Part shown: positions 29,809-43,061 of the stretch, piece after piece
Layout: the number at the start of each line of letters is the position of its first letter
How positions within the stretch are numbered: the first letter of the stretch is position 1
Source of the DNA: Tillus elongatus
Lineage: Eukaryota; Arthropoda; Insecta; Coleoptera; Cleridae
Direction of reading: 5' to 3'
DNA: 64,000 bases
Assembly (NCBI GenBank): GCA_964006375.1
Contig: OZ023262.1
Span: 94,838,976-94,902,975 of the forward strand
The notes under the pieces: model-generated
What the model saw: the letters and a program-made list of their open reading frames with translations, nothing else
Told to the model about the DNA's origin: nothing
The model's database searches: none
Program-made: the position numbers and the translations under genes

Positions 29809-29812
<4 letters not shown>

Positions 29813-30146
29813 TTATAATATTTTTGTTTGTCAAACTAAAGTCATTTTTGTCTCCTACAAATTTAAACATTTTAGCAAAAATATGGATTGTTTGGAAAGA
29901 ATAGCAGTCAGAAAGAGATTATGGAATAGCAGAGATTTATGGTAAATGAAGATGATGGTTGAAGTGTTAGAAGGTGAGAAATAGAAGGGCAAAAGAAATT
30001 ACATTCGGAACGTCAAAATTTGAAGTTTACTGAATTTGGTACAGAACTGTCAAACTATTTAGGATATAACCTTCCAAATTATGTTATAATACAGCACAAG
30101 TCTAAGACTTATTGTACTAACATATTGTATCATTTTGCCAATAAAC

Positions 30147-30167
30147 AATAATAATAATAATAATAAT

Positions 30168-30250
<83 letters not shown>

Positions 30251-30265
30251 GGTGGTGGTGGTGGT
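30147..30265. repeat. Compound microsatellite (TAA)n-(TA)n-(GGT)n
   Basis: (TAA)n at 30147-30172, (TA)n at 30173-30246, then GGT repeats to about 30265. Confidence 0.95.
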
Positions 30266-31598
30266 GAAAAAGGTGGTATAGCCTCGACAGAATTGTCATT
30301 AGCCACAGATTTTTTAACTTCTCGTTTGAGGTTTGTATTTTTTCCTTTATTATATTTGTTATGTTTATGTATATAAAGTAAAGTCCCTACTTTCTCTGTA
30401 AAAATACTGAAACCCAAAAAGCCATTTCTTATACAAAAATTAAAACGTTGAACTTGAAAGCACTTTTGCAGATTTTTTTAAGACCGATTTTTAGATAACT
30501 TTAAATACATAAAGTTATGTCAACTGAAAGTGCATTCGAATATAATAGCTAAAATAAATCACATTCACTCTCTATGAAGACAAAAAGAAAATAATATGGC
30601 TTATATGACATATATAATAAATATATATGTTTTCCTCCTCTAACCCACTGTGCGACGTTTCCTTGAGACTTTGATGACGGGTAGAGATTGATATCTAAAA
30701 TTTCCGCTCTAAATAATATTGGTTTTTGAAAATCCTTGTCAGTGGCAAACAGTGAAATAAATTGGTTGTTCACTGTTTACATGTAAAGCTTACAATGCGA
30801 ATACCGATATTAATTCAAACTCCCCCAATAATATAAAAGGCCCTTAAATGAACCCACAATAAATTCTGGCTGCTACAAAACAGAAGCAATTACAGTCTTA
30901 GCGGATAATATTCTCTTGAAAATGTCAGCATCACCTCCGCAGTTTCACCTACGCGAACCTTAGTCTTTTACTGACATCGCCTAATCCGTCTGTTTAAATT
31001 GCTATTGAGTCTCCGATCGTTCAACGTGGCTAATTCTAATTTGACTGTTTTGAATGTGACTCCCAAACCGTATTCAAAGGGAATGACAGTATTACTAGAT
31101 ATCTGTATATCTCTGTGTATCTGAGAGGGAGTTGAAATTGTTTCGCATCACTTTGTAATTAGAATAAACGAGAGCTGGGGGTGTAGAAATATTTCAGTGC
31201 ATTAGTTATGGCACAGAACCATACAGTCAGGAGATAATATGACTAAGTAAAGTGGAATATAATTAGTGAAATGTGCACGCAGTAAGACATCCCTTCCAAT
31301 TTAGAACTCTGAGATATCTGGGGTTATATCCTATCGACCAAAACTCTGTACTCCGAGCACTCAGCTCGTTACCAACTTGATAAACGCCCAAATTAATCTT
31401 CAGATCTCTGATTTAGTGTAAAGGTTGTATTTTTGCTTGACGAGCAAACTTTTATCGCTTGAGTGTTTAGCACCTAAAATCTCTTTCGAAAATGATAAAT
31501 TGCGATTGTATAAAAGAAACTTTCAATCTTTAGGACTATAAAATAGAAGCCCGGATAACATTGAACGCTTGCTGTTGAAGCACAAATTCAAAAAAACT
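30266..31598. other. No gene seen
   Basis: A 1.3 kb stretch of comparatively normal composition without a recognised domain, repeat or RNA gene. It is one of the longest pieces in the window without identified mobile DNA. Confidence 0.4.
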
Positions 31599-31917
31599 CT
31601 GGACGCAGCAAGTGCGTTATGGTAGTGAATTTTCATAAAAATGTTTTTATTGCAAATATGTATGTTTTCTTTTTATTTAAGAAAGCAGGCATCAATTTTG
31701 GTTACCAGTATAACCTATATAGTAAAAACGATGTGCCATGTTTCATAAAAATAACTTTATTTTGTGAAAATGTACAAAAATTTCCAAAAGTAAACTTAAA
31801 GTGTTCCCGGAAAAACTCGTTTCTTGGTCAACCTTATAGGTTAATAGCAAATTGGGCTATTTAAATATGAAGCATTTGATCAAAATTCGCTACCATAATG
31901 CACTTGCTGCATCCAGA
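31599..31917. repeat. 0.3 kb inverted-repeat (MITE-like) unit
   Basis: The left terminus CTGGACGCAGCAAGTGCGTT and what follows (to 31633) is matched by the reverse complement of 31883-31917, with about three differences over 34 bp. The interior has no gene. Related or partial copies lie at 22590-23720, 26107-26660, 34796-34900, 49030-49170 and 51470. Confidence 0.8.
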
Positions 31918-32711
31918 ATTTCTTTTCTTACAAACATGCATTATGTTTCGATAGAAAATGCCAAAATGCAATAACATAAGGCGTGTTTGATTAAAAAAAA
32001 AAGAAAATTTGTATCACCAACAACTTATGCGCCACCCTGTGATTGTAGAAATGTTTTTTAAGATGTAGCTCAAGACACCCTATAATTAATATATAAAGAT
32101 TTTTTTCATATCTTGTATATAACGGATATATTGAGCTTTATTAATTTTTTACGAAAATTCGACAAAAATTATATACCATTAAACAATAAACTCTATAGCT
32201 AAGACTACTGCCAAGCGTCAGAGAAAGGGTCTATTTGAAATGAATTTTCTGGAAACATTTTAGTAAAATGAAGGACAATGGCGGTTGAAACTAAGACTTC
32301 AGGGTTTGTAAAACATCCTTCTTGAGACATTTGATTTCCATAGCCCATATTAGATTCAAGTTATTTGCCTAAATGTTGCCGATTTTGACGTTTTAAATCG
32401 CAACTTTGACGTTTTGAGGAAAACCCCAAGTTATTTTTCTTTAAATGCCTATAACTTTTTTGTCTTTTGACCTACGTAGCTAAATTTTGGTAAATAACTT
32501 ACCTATAAGGATGTAAACTCGGGTACCAAATATGCTTTCCCTTACTTTGTTAATTTAGGAGATATATATTTTTTAAAGAAAACACAAAATTTTCAAGGCA
32601 AAACCGAGGCAGATTTTCCTGGCTAACGAACTTATCCAAGCAATTTGCAAAAGGAATTTATTCACCAACTTTAATCAAAATTGGCCCATTATTTTTTGAG
32701 TTATCGGTGTG

Positions 32712-32881
<170 letters not shown>

Positions 32882-33019
32882 TGAAACTGACCCCGGATAT
32901 GTGTTCTGGGGGGGGGGCTAATTAGCGCTCATTTGAAGAAACTTTTTCAAAATTCAAAAGTCGGGATCTCCTCATTAGTGATTTTTTTTTTAAGAAAGTT
33001 CACTAAAACAGATAATATT

Positions 33020-33191
33020 TGCGCTAATTTAGAGCAAAACTAGAGATCTAGATATATTCTTTTAGCAAATTTTCATTAGAAAAAATTCGCTATTAGAGAG
33101 GTCACGATAAAAAGCTTTTGACAAAATTTCTTCAGATGAGCGCGAATTTGGGTCCCTAGAACCAGAAACCAAGGTCCGATAATTTTTTTAT

Positions 33192-33194
<3 letters not shown>
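33020..33194 (-). repeat. Module R variant, inverted (subtype B)
   Basis: Reverse complement of 18427-18560, with shared GGTCACGAT, TTCTTCAGATGAGCGCGA and GGGTCCCTAGAACC. Confidence 0.8.

Positions 33195-33256
<62 letters not shown>
33195..33256. repeat. (TA)n microsatellite, 62 bp
   Basis: Follows the inverted module R variant. Confidence 0.97.
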
Positions 33257-33258
<2 letters not shown>

Positions 33259-33441
33259 GTCAGTTTGACATTTATTAGACTTCACTCAAATTCATCAAAA
33301 GGTTCTCTTTTCATGTTTGTTATTAGATAATTAGTTTAGTAGATCTCATGTTATATCCTTGATAAAGGAATAAATTTTTCCGAAAGCTCGGCCTATAATA
33401 AAGAGTTTTATTCTACAACTGACGGCGTTCCCACAATTTTT

Positions 33442-33443
<2 letters not shown>
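33257..33443. mobile_element. Short insert between two TA arrays, possible Penelope-like terminus
   Basis: 187 bp bounded on both sides by (TA)n. It holds CTTGATAAAGG, then TTTTTCCGAAAGCTCGG, a motif style seen near the ends of Penelope-like elements. The assignment is from memory of that style only. Confidence 0.3.
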
Positions 33444-33528
<85 letters not shown>

Positions 33529-33542
33529 TATATATATATATA

Positions 33543-33615
<73 letters not shown>
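33444..33615. repeat. (TA)n microsatellite, 172 bp, with (TG)n
   Basis: Interrupted by TAATATATTA-like breaks near 33522-33548; followed by (TG)n 33618-33637. Confidence 0.97.
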
Positions 33616-33619
<4 letters not shown>

Positions 33620-33637
33620 GTGTGTGTGTGTGTGTGT

Positions 33638-34740
33638 ATGTATCCGAGCGATAATTCAAAAAATACTAAACTGATTTCAATCAAACTTGACCAAAAACCG
33701 AGGTCCAGTTCGTTAATCAGCCTTTACGCTCAAGTTTTTCCGGTGGAAAATCGGGGAAAACTTTTTGAAAACGCGATATTTTTGTAAGTATCAGAGTAAC
33801 TGGAATGAGACTTTACATGTGGCTACAACTAGTATAAATAAACATATGTTGTGAATTATAAGTAAGTTGGTCTACAACATTTAGAGTTTTTCCCAAAGAC
33901 ATGCGTTGAAACAAATTAGTGGTTAAAGTTGAATGCCTGACAGACAGAGTAGTTAACTGCCACGAGTAGATTAATTAATATAACAGGTAGAAACCATACA
34001 GCAACGGTAACCAAACTAAATATATACCAGGCAGAAAACATAATACCCGAACCCACAATCGTGGGTTTCTGTAATTAATTAATTATGTATGACGCAGATA
34101 AAACCTTTGTTGGTGGGAGCCCAGAGGGCGTAGCGGTTACCATGCTCGCATTCCACGTAGAAGGTACACTATCGAATCCAGCTGGATGCATGTATCTTTT
34201 TTTTTAATGTTTTATTTTCACATTTGGAGAAACAATAGTGAAGAGATTTCATACGTTTTGAACAAGATCTCATTTTTGTTTAAAACGCCTAAATAATTTT
34301 CTCACCTTTGAGCCTGAAATCATAATTTTATTATGGTTGTAATTGTTATTGAAAAAAACGGGTTTGATTAAGTTGACTAAAACGAAATCATACTGGCGAT
34401 TAACAAGGAAAAATAATGCTAGGTTTATAATTTGGCAGATAGTTTACTTTTCCAAATATGAATTAAGTTTCCTTCTGGAAATCTTCTGTATAACTTTCAT
34501 GAAATTTGTAATGCAAGTTTCTTTCAGAGAGACTCACACTATCTACAGATATAATAAAATTTAGTTCTTTACCTTCATAGAAAATTGAGTTTTGGGCATT
34601 TTTCTCCAAAGGAGTTAAAACGCAAGATTTTTTTTTGATAATAGAGAGATATTGATGGTAACATTTTCGAAATAATTCTTTAAATGTGCGCGTACCAGGA
34701 GACCTAAAATCGGTCTTCAAGGTGTGTGTAAGTTTAAAGT
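33638..34740 (-). repeat. Subtype B body, inverted copy
   Basis: Reverse-complement match to 16800-18288, starting CCGAGCGATAATTCAAAAAA and ending in the region equivalent to 16800. It carries two tRNA-like heads on the plus strand (about 33900-33975 with AGTGGTTAAAG, and 34118-34182 with GTAGCGGTTACC and ATCGAATCC). No supported coding region. Confidence 0.75.
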
Positions 34741-35515
34741 GTTAACTTTACTAATATGCGGTATAAAAATAATGTACAATTCTTATGAAAATTCTCTACT
34801 ATAATGTACTTGCTGCGTCCCGAAACTTTTTTGAATTAGAAAAATGCGCATAAAAAGTCTGCACACAGCAACTACGTTATAGTAGCGAATATTTACTAGT
34901 TTTTAAAGCATATCATGGTTTACTTTATCTGTGAAGCATTGCATTAGACTTGTTTCAGCGTATTTATGTCAAATTTATTGTGCAGATGGTGAATAAAATT
35001 CTAACAGCATCCCTTTTTCTGCACAACTACACATACTAAATCTAACTTGCTGCTTTATATCACTTCAAAGCATGTTTACTTTTTCTGTCGATATAATGTC
35101 ACTCAAATGATATGACAAGCTGATTACAAAAACTATTGGCAACTAAAGGATTTTATATAACCATCTCTGTGAATTCTATTGAACTTTATAATACACAGCA
35201 ATGTTCTTTTTTACAACAGGGGATAGACTTTGTGACATTTTTCAAATTCAGTTCATTTTTAGTTCTGGAAAAATTTGGTTTTGGATTCAAGTAACATAAA
35301 TTTTAAGACGTTGAATTCGTAGCGTAATGGCATCATATGGGTTAAATTTCTTAAAAATATATTGATGAGTTTCAAAATTATAGAATTCTCCATTAATCGG
35401 AAAACTTGATTTTCAGAACTTATCAACGAACTTAGCTTCCGGAAATAATTTTCCAGTGTAATTAAAATAACAAAAAATCGGAAGTTTCTAGGTGGCGTAG
35501 AAGTTTCGCCAAACA

Positions 35516-35518
<3 letters not shown>
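34741..35518. other. Inverted-repeat-unit fragment and unassigned sequence
   Basis: 34796-34900 has facing fragments of the 0.3 kb unit terminus (TACTTGCTGCGTCC and CAGCAACTACGTTATAGTAG) almost back to back. The following 300 bp resembles 51700-52030 around ATAATGTCAC(T/C)CAAAT. No gene. Confidence 0.5.

Positions 35519-35609
<91 letters not shown>
35519..35609. repeat. (TA)n microsatellite, 91 bp
   Basis: Perfect array; flanks not matching L or R. Confidence 0.97.
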
Positions 35610-35611
<2 letters not shown>

Positions 35612-35837
35612 TTATATGCATATAACAAATATATTAACGTGGGCTTTTGCGGTTTATATTTATATTTTTATAGGTTGTTTTGTGCAAATCGTGGTTATGT
35701 TTCAAAAGTCCCACGTTTAGAGCGTCAATTGTTAATGCTTTTTTATTTTAACAGTTATTACAATTTGTATTATATTATATGTCGTACAGTTTGTAGATAT
35801 CAGTGTATATTGTTATTAAAGTGTCCAGGTATCATTG

Positions 35838-35874
<37 letters not shown>

Positions 35875-37219
35875 GGTTGTCTTATGTGATGTTTTTATGT
35901 ATCACTCTATATTTCGAAAAACATAATGATAAAATAAATATACTCCGTGTATCAATTAAACATCAATTACTTGATTATAACATATCATACACCTACATGT
36001 GATGTTAGTTGCTCAGTCGGCCTCTCAATATCTTCAGGTAATGGTTTAAAAATGCCCTGCAAATAATTTTGAAAGCACCTGGTGCCAAAATCTGTGTTTC
36101 GTTTTTGATTATTATGAAATTCTCTAATTTTAGTTTTATCCTATCGTTGGCCAAATATATTTATCAAATCATTAATACTTCATTTCAATTGAAAAATAAT
36201 CTAACAGTTTATTCATCTCTTAATTTACAACGTTTTATATTTTTCCTTTAATAATTATTTTTTTATAATAATTTTTGATTAACTAGAATTAATTAATGAA
36301 TCTTTTTGTTTTTATGCATTATAGGCCTTTTTAAATGAAACATTTTGATAAATTATTTATTTTGAAACATACAAAACAACTATGTAGCCTTTTAACAAAA
36401 TTTTGTTTACTTATTTATATTATCATTGGGTACTTCCTAATTTCAAAACAACCTTATGCGACACATGTCACATGTCACGCTAACCAAAGATTCAAATGGT
36501 TTCTATGTTTACATGTCCATGTTTTCACGACCCGCTTCAGTATAGGACGCCATCTGCATTCGTGTAAGAACTAAAAATTGGATCACTCACCTTTAAAGAC
36601 TGCGCGGTCGACAACATGTTTTCTTTTTACTTGAAAACTAGTTTAATTCACTAATTTTACTTATAATGTTAGGGTAAAGATACGACACATGAGTTTGTTT
36701 TACGTTTCACAAATAAATATTTGTTTTCGTACCCTTGACTGTTCTAGCTGTATTATTATAGTCGTTTAACAGTGATAGCAATGTGTTTTCTAGTCACTAT
36801 TTCATCATACAGACGTTACACTTTACGTTATACAGGCCCCTTGTTACAGGCCTTTATTTGCTTAACACCAATGTCATTTTTAATGGCATTTCTTGTTACA
36901 TTTTTCAAGAGCGGGTTTTACAGAGTGCTGCTTGCTTCAGTGCGCTCCAAACAAGAAAGATTCCACTGTTTTCAAACAAATGCCTGTCGATTTTTGCTTT
37001 TTGCCTGTCCATTGCCATGGATACAATGCAATCTAGGTAACTATCTGAAGGAAAATTTTAAGCTGTCGATGTCAATATGAGCTCTTGGTTTTTCATTAAG
37101 ACGTTAAATTTTCATTTAACGACTTTTCTTATGCAAATTTTCTCCATGTCGTAATCTTTAAATACCTAACAGGCCACCAACATAAACTAGATCATCCAGA
37201 ATATATTTAGACTTACATT
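35610..37219. other. No gene seen; contains (TG)n
   Basis: 1.6 kb with no recognised protein domain. (TG)n occurs at about 35839-35871. The longest frame (36772-37080, about 100 codons) has no domain I recognise and is not called. Confidence 0.4.
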
Positions 37220-38800
37220 TATATATGTCCCCTGTGGGTCCGGGGACTAACTAAAAGAATAGACCCAAGGTAACTCCTGCCTGTCGTAAAAGGCGACTAA
37301 TTGGAATCAAAACTGGCGGGGTCTTGTCCATGTCCATCATCTCTGGGGAGTGATGTACACCCGGATTTTAAGGCCTCCACTCTGGGCTTAGAAACGAATG
37401 GTTGCCCGCGCTTGGTTGTTACTCGGGAGCGGGGTTCCGGAAGGGTGCCGCCTTGGGTTGAGTGCTGGCGGGTGTCGTGTGTCTAGACGACCCGGAGGGG
37501 GTTGACAACTCTAATGAGTGGTAAACACCCAGAGTTTGGGGCCCCCACTGTGTGCTTCGCGAAAACGGACGGACAGCCTCGCTTGTGCGATGCTCGGGAG
37601 CGGGGCTCGATGAGATGTCGCCTTGAGTCTAGCACTGGTGGGTGTCGGGTCTAGACGAACCCGGAGGAGAGCTGAGATCTTTAGGGGTGGAATAAAACTA
37701 AGGGTTGAGACCTCTTCTGTGAGCTTCGAAACGGACAAAAGACCCCACTTGGGTGCTGCTCGGATGCAGGACTTCATGATACTGCACCGAGTCAAACACT
37801 GACGGATGTCTGGTCCAGACAAACTCGGAGAGAGGTTATCTCTCTTTGAGCTTTGAGACGAGCAAGTGACCTCGCTCAGATGGCAGTACATCTGTCAAAC
37901 AAAGTTTCACCTCGCAGGTGTCTTCTCCTGTCGGAAGCTCGATTTGGTGGGTAAAATTTAAGCTAACGCTGGCAGGTGTTGCACCTGGATGAACCCGGAG
38001 GTGGCTGGGGTCTCTAGGGGTGGATTACATCAGGAGACTTGGGCCTACTCTGTGAGCATCGATACAAGCTAACGACCCCGCCTGGATGCTGGTCGAAGGC
38101 GGGACTTCATGATACTGCCTCGAGTCAATGAAACATTGGCGGGAGTCTGGTGCAGGTGAGGCTGGGGGGAGGCAGACATCTCTGGGGAGTGATATGCACC
38201 CGGAGTTTGGCGCCTCCACTGTGGCCTCAGAGACTGACAATTGGCCTCGCTTGGTTGTTACTCGGGAGCGGGGTTCCAGATGATACCGCTCTGGATTGAG
38301 CCCTGGCGTGTGTCGTGTGTCCAGACGTCCCGGTGGGTTCTGATCTCTGATGAGTGGTAAACACCCGGATTTGGAGCCCATACTATGTGCTACGAAACGG
38401 ACGGAGGGCTTCTCTGGGGTGATGCTCGGGAGCGGGACTCGATGGGATGTTGCCTTAAGTCTTAACACTGTTAGGTGTCAGGTTTGGAAGAGCCTGAGGG
38501 GAGCTGAGATCTCTAGGGGTAGATTACAACTGGAGATTAGATGCTGTTCGAGAGCGGGACTTCATAACACCGCCTTGAGGCAAACACTGACGAAACGAAA
38601 CGGGCAAGCGACTTTACTCAGATGGCAGTACACCTGCCACACAAACTTTCACCCTCAAGAAAAGATCGACTCCCTCAGGGAGCTGGAATTGATAGGTGAA
38701 ATATAAATAATTAGACGTGAGCCACAATAGACCTAAGGTCGCGATGGATGGACTGGAATAGCCCACTCACAATAAAATCTATCTATCTATCTATCTACAT
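37220..38800 (+). repeat. GC-rich higher-order tandem repeat with (ATCT)n tail
   Basis: Starts with a stretch including CCTGTCGTAAAAGGCGACTA. Degenerate monomers of about 167 bp follow, anchored by CTCGGGAGCGGGG-like text at 37422, 37593, 37759, 38092, 38261, 38425 and 38547. Monomers 37422 and 38261, and 37593 and 38425, are more alike than neighbours, giving a second period of about 835 bp. It ends in CACTCACAATAAA and (ATCT)n at 38776-38797. The (ATCT)n tail suggests the array lies in the untranslated end of a LINE or SINE-like element. No coding region. Confidence 0.75.
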
Positions 38801-40129
38801 TTATATATGAAAAATATGTTAAGTCCAAATTTTGCCTGTTTACTTGGCACAAATTAATCGAATATGCATCTACCTAAAACCCCAACGAGGTGTTCATCTA
38901 TAGTCATATTATTATCCAGGATGACGCAGGTTTTGCATTATTGCATTAACAAAGCCCAAACGTAGGATACCATTCCTAATTTATTGGTTTCCAAATGCGC
39001 ATTACGAGTTCTCTTATCGTCAAATCTGAGGATTCTGCGTATTTCCTTAAAGCAAAATATGGATATTGTGTCTTGGTATATAAAATTATCAAATTCAGCA
39101 CTAAATAGTGATCTTGCAGAGACATTCCATCTTCTGTAAACTCACGCATGATATAGTAACCCACAGAATGTAAAAAGCTCATCAAGAGTTACATCTCCCC
39201 ACAGTTTTCCTATTTGCTCCGTAAACACGTTCTCCCTCATAGTTAGTACATTTTACAGTTTCTCGTATAAGGACTGCAGTTACAAATAACCAAAACGCCT
39301 ATGTAGATGTTGCAGCCATATGTTTTTTGGCAGTGCTGGCACACGCTGAGTAATGTTATGTGGTTGAATTTTATTTTTTGCCGGCGGTTCCAGACTCCAA
39401 TCTAGACCACTAGGAGCAATGTAACTACTTGCTGAAGCAAAGTTAAGATTACTAGTATCGTCAGAATCATCCTCTGAATTATCATCCCCAACAACACTAA
39501 ACTATTCAGCATACTCCAGAAACCAATTCCAAGATTTTGTCTTCCCTGTCATCATTTTTTGCTTATGATACATCACTTTTTCCAGAAGGCAGTTTTTCAC
39601 ATTCAGCTATCTACTGCAACAGTATTTCTTCATAACCGTCGTCATAAAGTTCACTCAATGCAACTTTTGTTGTAACTTAATGACAAACAGCTGCACCTGA
39701 CTGTTATACATCCAGCAGTAACGCACAGTTCAACTTGCACAGGCACGCATAATTCAGTGCGGCAGTCCGTCAAGTGTATATATAAATAAGGACGTGTTTA
39801 AAGTACATTTAAATTCTCAAACCGCATTGAATTATTTCAAACAAATTATAAGTAACCAAAATTTCTACGGGCCTTAGAGGCACAGGTGATGACTTCTAGG
39901 GATATTCTAGAAGGCCACAAAACACACACACACACATATAGTCACCCGTAAAACACATACTAACTCTCCTTCGGTACGCCGTTAAACATTCTAGCTTATA
40001 ACAGACCAGTAGCAACAAGTTTTAAACAAAAGGGCCACAATTTTTATCACAATTAACCAATTTTATTCTATAATTTTTTTCGTTGGAAGTAACACTTGCT
40101 CACATCAAGTTCAGGCAATGAATTGTGTT
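38801..40129 (-). other. Weak transposase-like traces, otherwise no gene
   Basis: Minus-strand fragments between about 39690 and 38976 give an acidic N-terminal stretch (SEDDSDDTSN) followed by an IQPHNI...VPALP stretch. This would fit the N-terminal region of a piggyBac-type transposase, but it is broken by stops and the catalytic region is absent. Low confidence. The rest is AT-rich with a short (AC)n near 39922-39936. Confidence 0.25.
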
Positions 40130-40600
40130 TCAATCAATAGATTCTTCAGAAATAATTTTGTGAAAGAAAATGTAACGATATCGTTAAATGTGCCATAATT
40201 CTGTCGATGAGTGTATATGTGGAGATGTGATGATTAAGTTTGGAATATAATTCCTTATTGCTTTATGTAATTGTTTCAAGAAAAACGCTTGGGGAGGTTA
40301 ATTTACTTTTCAATTGCTAACTTATGACGTAAAAATACATTTATGACGCCCGCTATTTCTGAATGATGACGGCATCATAAGTTTTTGAATGACAACCATA
40401 TTTTTTTGCTGTTTTTCCATAGACCTGCTAACTACTTAAATGATGATGAAAGAAAATTAGTACGTGACAACAATCTTTTGAAAAAATTGCATTATTTACT
40501 TTAAAAAATGAAAACGTAAATTTAATGGGAAATAAATATTTCTCACCGTTTTTATTTTGGAGAAGTTTACTTTAGAATAACGTGGTTCTCCTTCACTTTT
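40130..40600 (-). mobile_element. Mariner-like element end fragment, inverted
   Basis: Reverse-complement similarity to 50480-50760, the region downstream of the mariner relic at 49.4 kb. Shared traits are an ATGACGTAAAAAT stretch, CTTGAAACAATTACATAAAG and a TTTTGAATGACAACCATATT stretch. No coding sequence. Confidence 0.55.
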
Positions 40601-40619
40601 ATTAAGTAGCGAACACCTG

Positions 40620-40750
40620 ATTTGGTGATTTTTAGTGACTTTTCTTTATAAAGATTCACTTATGAGGAGATCCTGACTTTGGAATTATAAAAAAAATTTC
40701 TTTAAATGAGCGCAAACTAGGCCCCCTATAACCCACATCCTGAGTCAGTT
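40620..40750 (-). repeat. Composite repeat, module R, inverted
   Basis: Reverse complement of module R (GAGGAGATCCTGACTTTGGA, TTTAAATGAGCGCAAACTAGG, ACCCACATCCTGAGTCAGTT), leading into a TA array. Confidence 0.8.

Positions 40751-41084
<334 letters not shown>

Positions 41085-41167
<83 letters not shown>
41085..41167. repeat. (TA)n microsatellite, about 83 bp
   Basis: Directly abuts the 5' LTR of the errantivirus-like element. Confidence 0.97.
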
Positions 41168-41172
<5 letters not shown>

Positions 41173-41511
41173 AGTTAGAACGAAACCCTTTGGCCTAGTC
41201 GATCACAACCAGTCATCATAAGGAAAGTGCAATGAACAGCTTACTCAACATATTAAGTTACTTCGCATGTGATAGTGTTTCTACACAGCACGGAGTGTGT
41301 GATCTTGCAAGAGACGTTATAATCATTATTACGGAAACATTAGACGTGTTCACTGTAATATTCACTCGCTCCTGTAATTTATACAACACTTGTAAAATTC
41401 AGAGCATTTATATTATTATAAGTAATTAGTTATTAAATGTAGTTTGCCTGTCTGTTTATATCTTAAATAAAACCTTTTTTAAAAGATTCCAATAAAATTG
41501 GAATACGTTAT
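41168..41511 (+). repeat. 5' LTR of errantivirus-like element
   Basis: Starts AGTTAAGTTAGAACG; AATAAA at about 41466; the end is placed just before the primer-binding-like site at 41512. By eye it matches the 3' LTR without differences over about 312 bp. Confidence 0.8.
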
Positions 41512-41900
41512 TGGCGCTGAGAACAGGATACCAGACGGCCTTAATTAACACATAAAAGTTCAATTTAAGCGTCGGATTGTTTCAACAATTTGCTGGTATA
41601 CAAAGAACCTCACTCATTCGCATCACAAGTGGTCCAGAAGTAAGATGACTGGTACAGACAGTATGCTGAAATCCCAGTAAGTACTCCTTCCTTAATTTTT
41701 GATTGATTTACTTGTGTCCTTTTGTAATATTACTATTTAAGAAATTTTAACAGTCAGTCAAACACATATAATTTATTTCTTAGCTTGCCTAATTGAATAA
41801 TCATTATTTAAAGTGATAAATTTAAAAATTATAGCTGAAAATATTTTTATAACTAATCTCATATTGGGAAAAATATTTTTTCTGTGTTTTATTTTATTTT

Positions 41901-43061
41901 ATGGTTGAAAGAGATAGATCTATTAATTTTAAAATGACTCAACCAAACCAAACCAATTTACTTCACTCACAAAATGAACTTACGCAGATAGTGCAAGCAT
42001 CAGTTATGGTTCCACCCTATACAGGGGGTAGGAAACATTTAAATTATTGTTTAAACCAATGCGAACTATTTATAGAAACCTAGAGACAGGACGACAGTTC
42101 TCCTAATGCTTCACACATTAATTCAATGATTTTAGAATTTATAAAATCAAAAATTACAGGTGATGCTAGAGATGTCCTAATTAGTTTACCTGAACAGTCC
42201 TGGAGCTCTCTTAAAGAAAGTCTCAAGGCACAGTTTGCGGATGCTAGATCCGAAGACCTTTTGTTAAACGACTTGACTACTTGCTTCATGCAAAAAGCAC
42301 ATTCGTTTATAGATTATCATAATTTAATTAAAACTAAATTACAGTCTTTAGTAGAGCATATCAATTTACAGAATTTACCTACAGCAATTATTTTGTATAA
42401 AAAGCAATATTTTGAGAATCTGGCACTAAATACTTTCAAAGCAGGTATCATAGAGCCATACCATAGTTATTTAAGATTTGCACATATAACTTCTTTAGAA
42501 GCAGCTTTACTAGAATGCCATAAACATGATAATGAGCAAATGCAAGCGAATTTTTTAAATTCTTTAAGACAAAAAGCACAATCATCTAATAAATATGTTC
42601 CGAACCCTACTAAAACCCCATATAAAAATCAAAACTTTAATAATAACCCTTTTCAAAGAAACCCTCACAATTTTACACAACCACAAAACATAATACCCCG
42701 TGTTCAAAGTAACCCAAATCCTAGAGCTAGTGGAAGTAATCAGAGACCAATAACCTATAACAGGCCTCAAAATATGTCACAACAAGGTCCAACCCCTATG
42801 TCGATATCTACTAGAAACACTAGACCTCCCTCAAGACCCTCTAGAATAAATAATTATTTTCAACAAAAATCTCCTAGAGCATTAGGTCATGAAGAGCTTC
42901 ATTTTCATGAAGGCCCTCCTGAGCCCTTTGAAAACGAATCATACGAAAATTATGCCGACGATACAGATTTCGAAAATCAATTTTCAGATCAAGAAAATTT
43001 TGACAATAATTTACAAGATGAGGATTTTCTCAAAGAAGCCTCGGAAGAACAGAATTTATAG
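41901..43061 (+). pseudogene. gag: gag-like gene of the errantivirus-like element, stop-interrupted
   Basis: Would form the capsid-like particle. The frame starts at 41901 and is broken by an in-frame TAG at 42081-42083, then open to 43061. The first half is helical and charged. The C-terminal third is rich in N, P, Q and R, then strongly acidic near 42900-43060. No CCHC zinc knuckle is visible. It ends just ahead of the protease region, which lies in a different frame as in related elements. The position of the start codon is an assumption. Confidence 0.7.

Noticed and set aside
36772..37080. 102-codon frame and its overlapping partner
   Set aside because: Two overlapping frames of similar length in different phases, no domain, no splice or poly(A) context.
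37301..38706. Several open frames in the GC-rich block, on both strands
   Set aside because: High GC reduces stop codons; the frames follow the tandem repeat and have no domain.
39190..39690. Second piggyBac transposase, minus strand
   Set aside because: Only an acidic stretch and one short block resemble the family; the catalytic region is absent, so it is kept only as a weak note.
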